Source: Syngnathus acus (lineage: Eukaryota > Chordata > Actinopteri > Syngnathiformes > Syngnathidae). From it: a stretch of 64,000 bases of DNA. The DNA is taken from contig NC_051095.1 in assembly GCF_901709675.1 (NCBI RefSeq), positions 1,051,001 to 1,115,000 of the forward strand, in the 5' to 3' direction. Both the position numbers and the translations under genes were made by a program. Below are positions 51,023 through 62,688 of the stretch, one piece after another (position 1 is the first letter of the stretch; every line of letters begins with the position of its first letter). The notes under the pieces are model-generated. The model ran no database searches, was not told where the DNA came from, and was given only the letters and a program-made list of their open reading frames with translations.

Positions 51023-52384
51023 TACTTTATGAAACACCCTATACTTTTCATGCATAGATTTTCATTGACACAATGGGTCAAACCACATGGAGTACCTTGA
51101 ACTAAGGCTTACTAAAAGTCCTTACTAAAAAAGCGTCGGAGGAAGTGAAGAAGATGGGTTTGATTTTTCTTTGACAGACTGAATGGCGAGTGTGAGTCAG
51201 TGAATTAACCTCAGGCAGTCTTTCCCTGTGTAATTTAACATGTCTCCCATTGAAGAAGCCTCATCATTATGAGACTAAATATAGTGCGCTCGTGTCTATG
51301 GCTCATGTGCATGCAGTGCTGCGTGTCATTGCAGCAAATTAGAGCGGCCCGTTTTTTTGGGGGGGGGGGTCTAATTTGCAGGAGCCATCGCGGCTGCGTT
51401 TGGGGGCTAACTCGAGCTCGCTGCATCAGGAAGAAGACAAACGAGTAGAAATGGGAGGGGGTCAGCGATCAAAGCAAGGGGTGTCCTCGATATTTCCCTT
51501 CCTCCAACACACCTCGTTCAAATGAAGAGGATCATTCTCAGGCTTCTTCAGAGCCCATTGTTTGAGTCAGATGTTTGAAAGAGGCAAACATCTTTTTGCC
51601 GGAGGGAGCTTCAATTCGTTCACCAACTTGTCCCGGTTTTAAACTTGGTTGACGTATAAGTGGAGCACAAAAATAGGTCGACACAAGATTTTGGCCACGC
51701 AGTCGAGCCACCGTGCTTAAATCCATTCAACGCGGAACAGATTAGATAGTGTGATTCCATTGTTGACCACTAGATGGCGACCGACAATTTTGAGACTGTA
51801 AATTTAACAAAAGATGAGAACAGGAAGTTGAGTATTTTAGCTCACCCAAGTTTTTGCTCATTATTGAATGTTGCCCCTCTTCTGTCCTGCATTTTACGCC
51901 TATTTTTTATTTTTTAACGTACGACTTAAGGCATGATTATTTTAAGTACATTGTGTTACTGTATGCGGATATTTTTTTTAACGCGACTGCTCGACTTTGA
52001 GCGCTATGCACCCATTGACAGCGGCGTTGACCTGATTGTTAAAACAAACAAGCGTCAGGTGCCTTTATACTCCCCCCCTCTCTGTTTACTCGCAATGTTT
52101 ACCCTCCCTTTACGTAGTTTCGGGTCACCGTGTTCTTCTGGATGAGATATTCTAGTGTTTATTTAATTTGATTTTCCTGATTGGCAAGCAGCTCTGTATA
52201 TACATGTGAAGCTATTTATTTATTTATTCCTATCTGTGGTATGTTTCTAAGCCGGTGGTGTGCAAACATTTCAAACCAAAGCTCTGAAAATGACATCACT
52301 GCCCAAGTATCATCATCATCATATATTTAATTTTGTATATGGAGTGTTCTTAGCAAAAACCTTTTTCTTTGTGTCTGTTTGCAG

Positions 52385-52570
52385 AGTGCTGATGCCAGCG
52401 ACTTTGGAGGGACAATCTCAAGTCCGTTTGCTCCTTTTGGGGGGGATTGGACACGTCCCCGGAGAGAGACTTCCTTTTTTTGCCAAGTGATGTTCTCCAA
52501 AAATAGCTTTCATTCCGTGAGTGGGAGCCCAAAAAAAAAAAAAAAAAAGGAATTAAAGTTCTCCCAGGCA
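52385..52570 (+). other. irs: Candidate terminal exon of the IRS gene (mostly 3'UTR)
   Basis: A strong acceptor (TTTTTCTTTGTGTCTGTTTGCAG) precedes AGTGCTGA. In the IRS frame (phase 1) this adds Glu-Cys and a stop, so the protein would end after SKEGT plus two residues. IRS genes often have a last exon that is mainly untranslated. ATTAAA near 52552 or AATAAA near 55353 could end it. A rival acceptor (TTATCTACAG, near 55264) would add eight residues. Neither is proved. Confidence 0.3.
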
Positions 52571-53008
52571 AAAAGAGCCACTCAAAAATGAAATAGTACT
52601 ATTAAGTGTATGGAAAAGAAAATATTTACAGGTCTGGGGAAAAAAAGTGCCTACTTCAAATATAGACATTATGTTCCCAAGGGTGAGTGAAACTTTTTGG
52701 CTTTTTTTTTTTTTTTTTAAATCACAACAGAGGCTCGCACCTCAAACAATCTTGTCATACGGGGTGAACGAAACATTTTTTTCCCCCCCCCTCCTGAAAT
52801 GTTTATTTTTTGCCATGACATAGAGCCATATACACCACGAGTATTCACAAAACGATGTGGGGAAACGCGTAGCAAAAAATGCTGTTGCACTCACCATCCG
52901 GCCGACTCAGCACGAGCTGGCCGGCCGCTTGCCGGTAGGCCAAAAATAACACTTACCTCTCACACACAAGACTCATGTTCATCGAAAGACCTATGAGAGA
53001 TACTTTGG

Positions 53009-53290
53009 TGTGAGTTTCCAGCGAGTGTGAGGATTTTTTGTGGGTGAGTTTTGGCTGTGTGAGGGTTTTTTGGGGTGTGAATGAGAATTGTTTTTGTGGT
53101 TGGTTGGGAGAATTTTTTTGTTGTGTGTGTCGTGTAAGATTTTGTGTTTTTTTTTTTTTATTTGTGTGAGAGGATTTTGGGCGTGTAAAAAGTTTTTGGA
53201 TAAGTGTTAGTATCTTTTGATGCGTGTCCTTTTTAGGTGTGCGTGTGTCGAGTTTTTTTTTTTTGCTGTGTGAATTTTGTGTGCGAGTGG
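53009..53290 (+). repeat. G+T-skewed, C-poor low-complexity block
   Basis: Nearly 300 bases consist of loose iterations of GTGTGAGGATTTTTTG-like sequence, with very few C residues on the plus strand. The complementary strand reads as a Lys/Thr/Gln/His-rich open frame of composition origin, not a gene. Confidence 0.7.
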
Positions 53291-54054
53291 GAGGTAAATA
53301 TTTTTGACCTATACGGCACCTCACATTTGGATGAATGCGTTTCCCTCCGTCGATTTTCGCTCTCAGGACAATGAAAAAACGTATAGTATGACTCGTGGTG
53401 TTGACGGCCACGCTAATGCTAACTCGCTAGCTTTTAGGAAATGTTCTCCAAACTCATTTGTGAGTATGCGCATCAGCACTTAAGTGCCTGTCAGTTTTGT
53501 CTTACCTGACCTATCACTTCTTGGTCTTCGTCCCAGACCACATCTGGGGTTTTTTTCCGTACGTGATCTCGTTTTGGATGTATATAAGTCGTTTGTTTGT
53601 CGGGGGGGACTTTATGGTCGGCCGTAACTCTCGAGCGCTAAAACTGGACAGGAGAGACGTAGCCCGCAGCGCTCAACTTTCTTGCTTTGTTTGAAATGTA
53701 ACTGTTTTCTTTTTCCAAGCAATTGGAAGAAGTGGCCCCTATCTCGCCTCACAATTCTTGTGACACTTTTGAGATAAAGCTGTTGTGGTGAACACTTGAT
53801 GTTTTAATCTCGATTTTGTTTTGACCCGTTGAGAAATGCATGAAGTGATCAAGCACCACTGCCCATGCGTCATCATCATTGTTGTTGCAAATTGCCTTCA
53901 TGTGTTTGTCTGTTCCTAAACTGGGAGCAGATTCCGATCTGTCATTTGTGACTGTCTGCATATTGGCAGCTTCCAAAGTAGTCGCGACAACAGACAAATG
54001 TTTGCGATGTCTCCAAACTTGAGGTGGGCAAAGTTTGGCCCGCCGTATGTGGCC

Positions 54055-54470
54055 AAAATGACACAAAAAAGGCATTGCATCCATTTTGCTGCTAATGCTA
54101 ACGTAATGCTAACCACATATAATTGGAAATACTTGTGGGCTAACAATTAGCACTAGCGGTGTTCTTTTAAGCAACGTATGTGGCCAAGATTACACAAAAA
54201 ATGTGTTGCATCCATTTTGCTGCTAATGCCAACGTAATGCTAACCACAAACAATGGAAAACGCTTGCTGGCTAACGATTAGCGCTAACCGTGTTGTTCTT
54301 TTAAGCAAGCGATGTCTGGGTATGTCGCGAAGATTACACCAAAAAAATGTGTTGCATCCATTTTGCTGCTAATGCTAAAGTAATGCTAACCACAAACAAT
54401 GGGGAAACACTTGCTGGCTAACAATCGGCACTAGCCGTGTTGTTCTTTGAAACAACCGATATCTGAGCAC
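54055..54470 (+). repeat. Three tandem units, about 131-146-bp period
   Basis: Units align at CATCCATTTTGCTGCTAATG (54078, 54209, 54355), continue with a GTAATGCTAACCACA segment, and share TTGCTGGCTAAC- and GTGTTGTTCTTT-like motifs further on. The second and third are the most alike. Confidence 0.85.
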
Positions 54471-55526
54471 AAACTGCTGTCGTGAGAGTCCGACAGAGGA
54501 GCTGAGCCTCCGCTATCCGTTTTAAAAAAACTAATGGGGGCTGTTGAGGATGAACATTTCTCAAGCGTTCAAAGTAGGCGTCCGAGCAAGCATTACTATC
54601 CTTCGATTCGGAACGCGCCAAGAATTGTTCCAACTGCCCTGGACAATCCTGCCCACTCCATGCTCCTTCAAATCCACGTCACTTTGAAAAGTCAAAATGG
54701 TCTCTTCTATGTGTGAGGGAAGTGAATGGAGGGGAAAAAATGTGTGAGCGTTGCCATCGTTTTGTTGCTTGAGAAACAAAACAAACAACAGACGCTTGAC
54801 CAAAAAAAAAAAAAAAAAAAATCCAACCAACAGATGGACTCGTGGTGTCTTTTGTTTTGCGAAACTGAGCCGTCGCTTCTCGGGAGGCGTCCGAGGCACA
54901 AATTAGCGTTCCGATTTGGAGGGAAGTGCAAACAAACGTCAAGTCCTCCTCGCTTCTGCGTTTCCATCCGTGAAGACTCTCAAGCAGGTTTGAGCAAGAC
55001 GACGCCTCCATGGAACACATTGGTAGCCGTCCAGGGCCTGCTGACGGACTTCGACAGAGTTGGGCTTCCGTTTGAGGCTCCTTCCAAGGAGGGAGTTTTT
55101 CCCCTAAGCACAAGGTTGGTGACCTCCCACTTTTCTCAACTCAATAAGTACTCTAGAAAAGAGATGCTTGCTCGTCCATGTGCAACTATAGGTACGATGC
55201 TGAGCACTCGAGTTCTGATGTTGCAAATGTTCAATGAGCTGCCTGTCACTGGCTTATCTACAGATGGCGGGCGCAGGAAGATGACCTGAACAGCGAGTGA
55301 TTGTGTAGACATGAATAGAAATGAGAACTCTGCTTGCACCTGCAGATGATCTGGGAAATAAAAAAAAAAAAGAGCAGACTTGAATGTTACACTTCTTTGT
55401 TGTCCAACTATCGAAACTGCTGAGCTCTCTGAAAATGAAGACAAACTATTGATGTTGCTTTTCGAAAGGAGAACTAGTGTTTCATGTTCTCAAAAAAGAA
55501 ATCAATTATTGTGTTTTTTTATGATT

Positions 55527-55660
55527 ATTATTTTATTATATATATAGAGATATTATATATTAATTATTAAATATATATATATAATATTTATATAGTTATT
55601 GATTAATTGTTGTGTTTATTATTTTTATTATGTTAATATTATATATATATATTTTTTTCT
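55527..55660. repeat. AT-rich block
   Basis: About 130 bases of TATATA/TTATTA sequence with almost no G or C. Confidence 0.85.
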
Positions 55661-56270
55661 AATTATGCTTCTTATAGGAAAAAAAAAAAACCTTGACGCC
55701 CTCCCCCTCTCTCCTTGTTGTAAAGTTAAATGTTAGCCGGATTCCACAATCGCGGTGATGTCAGGATGGAGAGAAAGCGGCGGCACGGCGAATGTCACAG
55801 CTGCCACGCTGTTGTCGTGCCGACGTGCTCGTCCCGCCTCGGGAGATGAGGTGGACCTGTCGGACGTGAAGCCTCGGGACGCAAGGCCACAGAGTTCAAA
55901 TGACCTACAGGTGGATTTAGGTGCGTACTTTGTGTAATTATTAATCAGCACATTCATACAAACTTGGCTGCTTCAACCTTTTGAGCATTTTCCAGGGTGA
56001 ATGACACGTTGCTTCATTTTCGGGTTACATAATTCAACCAATTTTGGGACCTGTGCCTTTTATGGCTAGTTACGTCAGCCAGCTCCAACCCCGTGAGCAG
56101 TCGGCCGGGCTCGCTCCGTGGCGGCGACGTTACAGGAAGTCTTTCTGACTTTATGACTTCCTGCGCCGTGCCGAGGACGGGAAACGGACTGCGTGTAAGC
56201 GTGAGGAAATAGCTTTTTTGTTCCCAGAGTAAATGAGGGAATTTCATGGCCGTGTCCATCATGATAAGAC

Positions 56271-56690
56271 GCACAAAAACGTTGCCAGGACCCCTGCCTG
56301 AAATTGAACAGGAAGTTGGCGATTTGGGTTTAAGGCAGCTCATTTTGGGGGGGGGCAAGTCCATGGAAAACAAAATAGCACCTAGCAGTAGTTTCCCCAT
56401 TAGACAAGAAGTTTGGTGGATCTGTCTATAGTGACGGGACCCACAAAAAAGCCTCAAGCGTCTAAACCTAAAATTGAAACGGAAGGCACAAAGGTCATTT
56501 GGCTTCAAAGCAGCCATTGGAGACAGAAAAAAAAATTCAATCAAAACAAACACACAACGCTTATTTCACTAGCCAACACAAAATTTGTCTCTCGCGTCAG
56601 GGCGCACAAAAAAAGTCTCAAGCATCAATACCAAAGATTGAACAGGAAGGCGGCCATTTTGGATGAATTCTCTCTTTGTAATTTGTTTCG
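56271..56690 (+). repeat. Three diverged tandem units, about 165-bp period
   Basis: Units begin with (G/C)CACAAAAA near 56271, 56442 and 56604. Each passes through TCAAGC- or CTGCC-like sequence to an A(A/G)ATTGAA(A/C) motif followed by GGAAG and a short GC(C/G)ATTT. A fourth related piece may lie near 61189-61310. Confidence 0.6.
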
Positions 56691-58711
56691 AAAGTTGGCT
56701 GTCTTTTCCAGTAACTTAAAGCAACTGCTGAATGTGTTTTAGCAAGATAACGTTTGTTTATTTTGTGTGTGGCCCAAACAGCGTTGGTTGGCTTGGTGTT
56801 GGGCAAAAACCTCAAATCATTTTCCCTCCTCCCTTGCCACAAAGCAACCATGATTTCTTACAGTATGTCCTCACTAGTCACCCACTGCCATCCCCCTTTT
56901 TTCAAAAGGCCTTTCTCCATGTTCCTTTCACACACACAGCCCCCCCACACACACACACGTTGGAGTTGTTATCCTTATGCCTTTATTGTAAACTGTGTGC
57001 AAAATTAGCACTCGTCAAATGGCACACGAAGAAAGCGAGTTGAAGGAAAGAGCTGGGCGAGGGCGTTATTTTGATGGAAAACTCCCTGAAAAGCTTCCAC
57101 ACATGCTAGAGAATTCCCCCTCACTTAGGGGGGGGGGCAAGGAAAAAAAAGGGGGGGGGTTGCAAGAAGACACCACGCGGCCAAATACATGCAGGAAGTA
57201 GTTGACACACATGAAAAGAAAGCGCGAGATGTCCCAGCGCAAACATTAAAATAGTTGAGCTCTCTGGGAAAGTGGAGCTCTCGGCTTTCCACGCCACACG
57301 GGGTGGTGGAGGGGGCTCGGGGGGGCGGCGTTAATCCAGCGTAGGCTACAATGTGTTTGACTGGCAGGTCCCCTCACACTCACGGCCCCTTCATGAAGGA
57401 GCTGGCAACTCACGACAAGTGTTGGTATTTAGGTGGAGCTAGCAGCCTGGGAAAAGGGTGAAGGCCCAAGTCAGGTGATGTGGGAGGACCTTGTCCTGGG
57501 GCTCCCATCTCGGTTTAGCGTGGACCTGATGACCCTCCATGGCTGTACTCAAAGGGAATCGTTTATTTGTTCGACTTTACTTCAAAGTAAAGTACTATGG
57601 AAAATGTGCAGACAATCGCTTGCTACTTTGTCGTTTTCCAGCTAGTTTGCTAGTTGGCTCGCGGGTTAGCAAACGTTAATAAACCGTTAACTCTGCCCCA
57701 AGTGTTTTGACTATTACTAAATTTGAAAGACAATGTTTTCCTTTTCCACTAAATGTTGTAAGGGTTTTATGTGATAATACACGTCGGTGATTTTATTTGG
57801 CTTTAACCAATCTTAGGAAAGAGTAATTTAGCTTATGGGGTTTTTTTTACATGCTGGCCTCATATGTGGGATTTCTTCAAAAATGATGCAGACCCCAAAA
57901 ACCATCCTTTTTTCATCCTTGATTAAGTTTGGTCGTCACAAACAACACCACGTTTTAAACTGGCGACATCTTCGTACATGAATACAAACCGTCTCCTTTA
58001 AAAACATGACGACCGTTTCCATCTGGATTTATGACGGCGGACTACTGCCCTCTAGTGGACACGTGTGCCTCGACGGTGCACTAGTGGCTCCAACAGTCCA
58101 GAACGTTTAAGCAGGGCCCTCCTTTGCGGTTAAGTGTGAATCAATCGTCTGACCTTGTTGTCAATGCAAACCCAAAATAGTCGCTTTCATGTGTGAGAAG
58201 TGACTACTGGTTGCTCTGGATTATGTCTTCTGGCACGACAAGAGAAAAAAAAAGTTGTACGAGCGGCCAGATCATTTTTTCCATCTTTTTTTTTTTTTTT
58301 TTTTACCACCAGCATGCTCGCAGACGAGGAGACGGAAAATCGGTGTCAGCACACTCCGTCGCTGGGAATGAGGTCAAGAGCAACAGGAGGGAGTACCTGA
58401 CAGTTCTCAAATGAAATGTACGTGAACGATTCAATTAGGATTGCTTTGAACGTTTCAGCGCCGTCTTTTGGACTTCCGTGACGATTGGGCAATTTTGACA
58501 GCTCGCCATCTGCTATTAAATTGACCTGTTCTTTAAATATTGGGGCTTAGTATAAAATTTGATATAAAAAAGTTAAAATTTGAGACTATATTTGACTTAT
58601 TTGATTTTTCTTACAGTGTACAGATGGGACGAAATATTGAATGGTTTCAATCTATTCCTGGACCATGTCAACACACATCAGAGGATAATCGTTCAGGATT
58701 TTTAATTTCTT

Positions 58712-58717
58712 TTATTT
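58712..58717 (-). terminator. Poly(A) signal of the orphan secreted-protein gene
   Basis: AATAAA on the minus strand (plus-strand TTTATT) lies 36 bases after the stop codon of the gene at 58753, giving a very short 3'UTR. Confidence 0.6.
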
Positions 58718-58752
58718 AATAACAAAGCATCCAAGCCATCCAGAACCGAACC

Positions 58753-60892
58753 TCAAATGGACTTGAAGGAGATGTTTCCTGTAGCAATTCGGAGGTAATT
58801 TAATTCCAACAAATCTTCCTGCAGCGTCTCGTTGGTCCCGTCGTCAAACACGTCGCTTCTGTTTGATTCACGGTCCGTTTTGACGTTCTCGCCATTAAGA
58901 GTCGTCGTACGGCTTTTGTCGTCACCGGTGGGCACCGGTACCTCACTACTGGAGAACCCAACTCCGGGTTCTGTGGGAGCGGCCGTCGGCGTCAGAGTGG
59001 TGATGGCGCCGCCTTTGGGCAGCCTGACGATGGGCCAGTTTGCGGCGACACGCTTGGGCCCAGCGTGATGGGCCGTGTTCACGCGTCTACCTCTCGCCGT
59101 GCTGCTGGTAGACGTGCCGAAGAGCCTCGACTTGCCCTCGGCCAGCTTCCGCTCGGTGCCTTTCGGGACACCGCCGCCCGCAGTTTGGTTTTGTTGGTTT
59201 CTGTACCGTAGAGGCCAATTTGCAACCGGGCTTGTATAATTCTGGTTTAGACCTTGAAAAATCTGCTGAGCGGCAGATTTCTCAGATGGTCTGGCTTGAC
59301 CCTTGACCTGATTTGATGGCTGTTTTAGCTGCCCGCGATCCAGGTTTTGGGGATATGGAAATCCAGTCGCCGACGGAGCGGCTGTTGGCTCAACTCTTCT
59401 CCGGTTGAAAGTGTATTTGGACAAGAGAGAGGGGTAAATATTGGCCGCTTTGAAGCTTCTTCCCTTATTGGTCGCAGAGTCACCGGCAGAGGCCATGGAG
59501 GCCGGCCGACGGGAGCGTCCCGTCACTAACTGTTTGAAGGACAACAGAGGTTTCCTGGTTGTCATGGCCGCCGAGCCGCTTGGCAAAAGCGCATCCTTGT
59601 GGCTTTGAGCTGAAAAGCGTGCAGGTAAATAGACTCTCGAGGGGACTGGATACCGCCGCCCGGCGTTCCGGCCCGCGTCGTCTTTGGCGGACATCGTCCA
59701 GCTGTACAATGGAATACTTTTGTCCTTCTCAGATTTGGATACGGCAGAGGAACGTAAAGGCTTCCCGAAATCTTCTCGACTGACAAAAGACGGCTTGAAG
59801 GCCAACGACTCTTCCTTCTTCGATTTTTCCCGCCAGTTGCTGTGTTTGAAAACAGAGGAGTGCGGGTTTTTCTCCACTGAGGCGGTCACGGGTCTCAGCG
59901 GAAACCTGCCGGGTCTAATCCTGTCGGACATTTTCGGCACGTCCGCTTTGGTGGGCTCCTTGCGGCTCGCGGTCAGATATCGTGCCGGCTGCGACAACCT
60001 TTGCCACACCGACTGACCTTCTGATGGATCTCCTCTTCTTGCAGATATTTTAGGAGCGTCCCCACTGGGTACCTCTTCACCTCTTCTCAGGTCTTCTTTG
60101 CGGTTCCTGGATCTCGGATGTAAGGGATGACCAGGTGCCGATTTCAGAACCACCACCGGGTATCGGTAGAGGTTTTCGCCTTGCCGGACGAAAAGCCTGT
60201 CGGTCGGTCCCGTTATCTCCGATTGGAACGGTTTGTAATCTCGGCCTCTATGACGGGAATGAAAAACATTGTTTGCGTTGTGCGGCTGGCTCGATTGAGA
60301 ATACGTCTTCACAACATCAGCACGGAGGACGCCGACGGAACTGGCTGCAGGTGAGAAGAAAGACCAGTGTGATTATTTTCAACAATAGTAAAACAATGCA
60401 TCAAAAGTATGAAAAGTCTACACACCCCTGCTCAAACATGTATGGTTAAGAGATAAAGTATGTTTTTGTGTGAAAGATGGGGTTGTTTTTTTTAAATAGA
60501 AGAAAAAAATTATTGTTTGGAAAAAAAATTTAAATAGCCCAAAATATTCATAAAGCACGTGCTTTTATTGGACTTGTTGGATCAGCGATGAAACCATTTT
60601 TTTAAATCACGTTTCTGAATAAAAATGAACAAAAATCATTTCACAATTACAATTTTTTTTTTTTACATTTCTAACATGGAGCCAGCAGGTTTGTGGTGGT
60701 GGGGGGGGGCTCACCTTGTGCAGAACGCGGGCTCAATGACAGCTCAGCGACAGCTGCACAGACCGGCACAAAGACGAAGAGGAGCCTGCGGATGGCAACG
60801 CAAAAACAACAAGCACAAGCGTGTAGTGCAACAAAACAGGATCAATGTGCAAAGTGGAAGCGACATCTTTACCTCGTGACCAGGGGCATCAT
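58753..60892 (-). CDS. Unrecognised secreted, cysteine-free basic protein (about 560 aa)
   Basis: I do not recognise this gene. Three minus-strand exons, 60892-60873, 60785-60715 and 60344-58753, join in phase and give 560 aa. The ATG at 60892 opens MMPLVTRLLFVFVPVCAAVA, a clear signal peptide that is split across the first intron. Cleavage is likely after the AVA or a few residues on. The rest, almost all from one 1.6-kb exon, contains no cysteine and is rich in Arg, Lys, Ser and Pro with many dibasic pairs. It turns Thr-rich then acidic near the C-terminus (DVFDDGTNETLQEDLLELNY). Potential N-glycosylation sites are NYT, NQT, NRS, NET and NIS. Composition suggests a largely disordered extracellular or matrix protein. 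A long intact frame, a signal peptide and fitting splice phases argue for a real gene; no homologue is known to me. Confidence 0.7.
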
Positions 60893-62450
60893 GAACAACT
60901 AAAGGCTCCAGTTGTGGTATTTTTATTTATTTTTGTTGGGTTGTCAGGGCCACTGCTTGGGCGTCTGATTGGAGGGAATGCCTTTCACCTGCTCCACTTC
61001 CTCATTGGGGTGCTGTCGCCTCTGCCAGACCAAACTCGTGCAAACCAGAAGAACCAGAGCATGAAGAAAAATAGGACATTTGCCGCCCGACTGAACGATC
61101 TATGCTGTTGAAAGTCCAGCCATGATGTGAAAAAAAAAGAAAAAGAAATGAAATGTATCAAGTTGAAGCGTGTTCAAATCATGACCACTGGTGCTCTACT
61201 AAAGTTAGAGACACCAGTTTCTCCAATCAACATGTTATTTGTCGGATGTCATAAAAGAACGGAAGCCCGGAGGTCAACGGGAATGCGGCCATCTTGGTTT
61301 TATGTAGCCATTTTGGATGAATTTATTTTTTAAACAGAAATCTTGAAACAATTAGGCAAGAGAAAACTAGGTGGCTCTATTTAAGATATAGTGCATCTAT
61401 ATATAAATCTTTCTATAAAACCCAAAAATAAAAAATCAGCACGTGATAGTCGTACGATCGGGCATTGCTGTTGTCATGACAACAGTGCGTCACGTGTGCA
61501 ACGCCGGCCAAAGGAGGAGAGTGAAATTGCTTGTGCAGTTGTTAAAAGGATGACTGCTCGCTCTGAGTCATGGTCTGACCATGCGGTTTTAAAAGCAGCA
61601 ACGCAGCTTCGCCGGAGGAGTAGATCTTGTGCAAGTATTTGTTTTTTTCTATAATTATTTGCATGGCAGAGTGAGTCGTTTTTATTGTGGTTTGATTTTT
61701 GCATATAATTTCTTATGGATGTTTTATAAAGGTTTGTTCAGTTACATGATAGTTTAATACGTTTTATTTTAGTTTTATTATACTGAACCTATTTTATAAA
61801 TGTATTTATAGTTTTAATTATTTATTCTTTAAATTAATTCATGATGGAGTGAATGATTTTTCTTAATTATTTTTAGAAATATGACTAGGAAAGTCATATT
61901 TGTCATCTAGTCATCTTTTTTTTATCTTATTCTTTATCTTATACTTTATCTTTTTTTAATTGTCGCATGAGTGACAGAGTAATTTTACTTTACTTTGGTT
62001 CTGTTTTATAGAACAAGGGCCAAAAGTATGAACTTTTTTAAATCAGGTTTTTGTAGGAAGCTGTGGAAGGAAGAATACATGGAAGGAACGTAGGAAAGAA
62101 ACAAGCATGGAAGGCAGGAAGGAATTAAGGAAGTAAGGAAGGGATTCGAATTGTATTTAGAGAGGTTAGAATAGATTAATAGCACTTTAATCAAGCTCCA
62201 CCGTCGACAAAAATTGATAGTCATTATAAATCATTGGGGGGGGGGGGCTGAAAGGCGTGGCTGGGAGGCTACGTAAGGAAAACGGGACTTACGTGATGGC
62301 GTCACACGCCGCGTTGGCTCGCGCAAATTAAAAAAAAAAAAGTGGTGAAAACTTTTTGGAACTCCCTCCGCCGCTCCTCCCCCTCCCCTTCCCTTCCCCG
62401 TGTGTTTTTGTTGAGGGGGAAAGTTACTCCGTGTTCGCTTCGCTTAAAGT
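60893..62450. other. Divergent spacer between the orphan gene and dvl2
   Basis: Nothing coding is evident. It contains AT-rich stretches (61740-61990), a GGAA-rich patch on the plus strand (62070-62140), a G run (62236-62247) and, from about 62270, a more GC-rich region that probably holds the dvl2 start site. Confidence 0.5.
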
Positions 62451-62688
62451 ACCACTTCCTTCGCCATAGTCGGTAAAATGTGAGTGTAGACATTTGTTTG
62501 GGGCGAAACGGCGACGGGACAAGGTGGGCTTCGAGTAAAGGAAGAAAAAAAAAAATCTCAGCAGCCGCCACCATCGTTTCACCTCTGCCGTCTGGTTAGC
62601 CAGCTAGCTTGCTAAAGGCTAACTGCCACAACTCTTGTGTTTCCACTGGACGCCTTACTCAAGGACCACAAACCAAAAGAAAAAGTCA

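Larger units (their letters stand above)
49508..51039 (-). mobile_element. Deleted mariner/IS630-like transposon, interrupted by a second element
   Basis: Terminal repeats GGGTGTTTCATAAAGTACGC (left, 49508) and the reverse complement (right, ending 51039) are flanked by TATA on both sides, giving a TA target duplication. On the minus strand an ATG at 50080 opens a transposase N-terminus (MERFSIEQRILIVKTHYKN, about 47 residues of helix-turn-helix type). After an internal deletion the C-terminus resumes with DLTPCDFFLWGYVKSQ at about 49840 and runs to about 49611, keeping the third catalytic Asp region (PCDFFLWG). The middle catalytic part is gone and frames are broken, so it cannot be autonomous. 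The right terminal repeat is split at 50204 by the inner element. I know this protein type mostly from arthropod genomes. Confidence 0.82.
41792..58700. other. 17-kb gene-poor stretch after the last certain IRS exon
   Basis: No conserved coding exon is recognisable. The distal IRS exon or 3'UTR probably lies here (candidate at 52385). The stretch holds several local tandem repeats (43481, 49030, 54055, 56271), a nested transposon cluster (49508-51039), microsatellites at 44511-44550 and 46283-46324, a G+T-skewed block (53009-53290) and an AT-rich block (55527-55660). Open frames at 42,200-43,000 and 54,700-55,300 show no family resemblance and no matched splice sites. Confidence 0.5.

Noticed and set aside
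52953-53411. 152-aa Lys/Thr/Gln-rich frame on the minus strand
   Set aside because: It is the complement of a G+T-skewed low-complexity block; composition alone keeps it open.
54726-55289. 187-aa plus-strand frame, a possible exon near 55 kb
   Set aside because: It begins in low-complexity A-rich sequence and has no convincing acceptor or homology; it may be IRS 3'UTR at most.
55740-55940. GC-rich island with frames on both strands near 55.8 kb
   Set aside because: There is a donor-like CTACAG-GTGGAT but no matching acceptor and no recognisable protein; a small unknown exon cannot be excluded.
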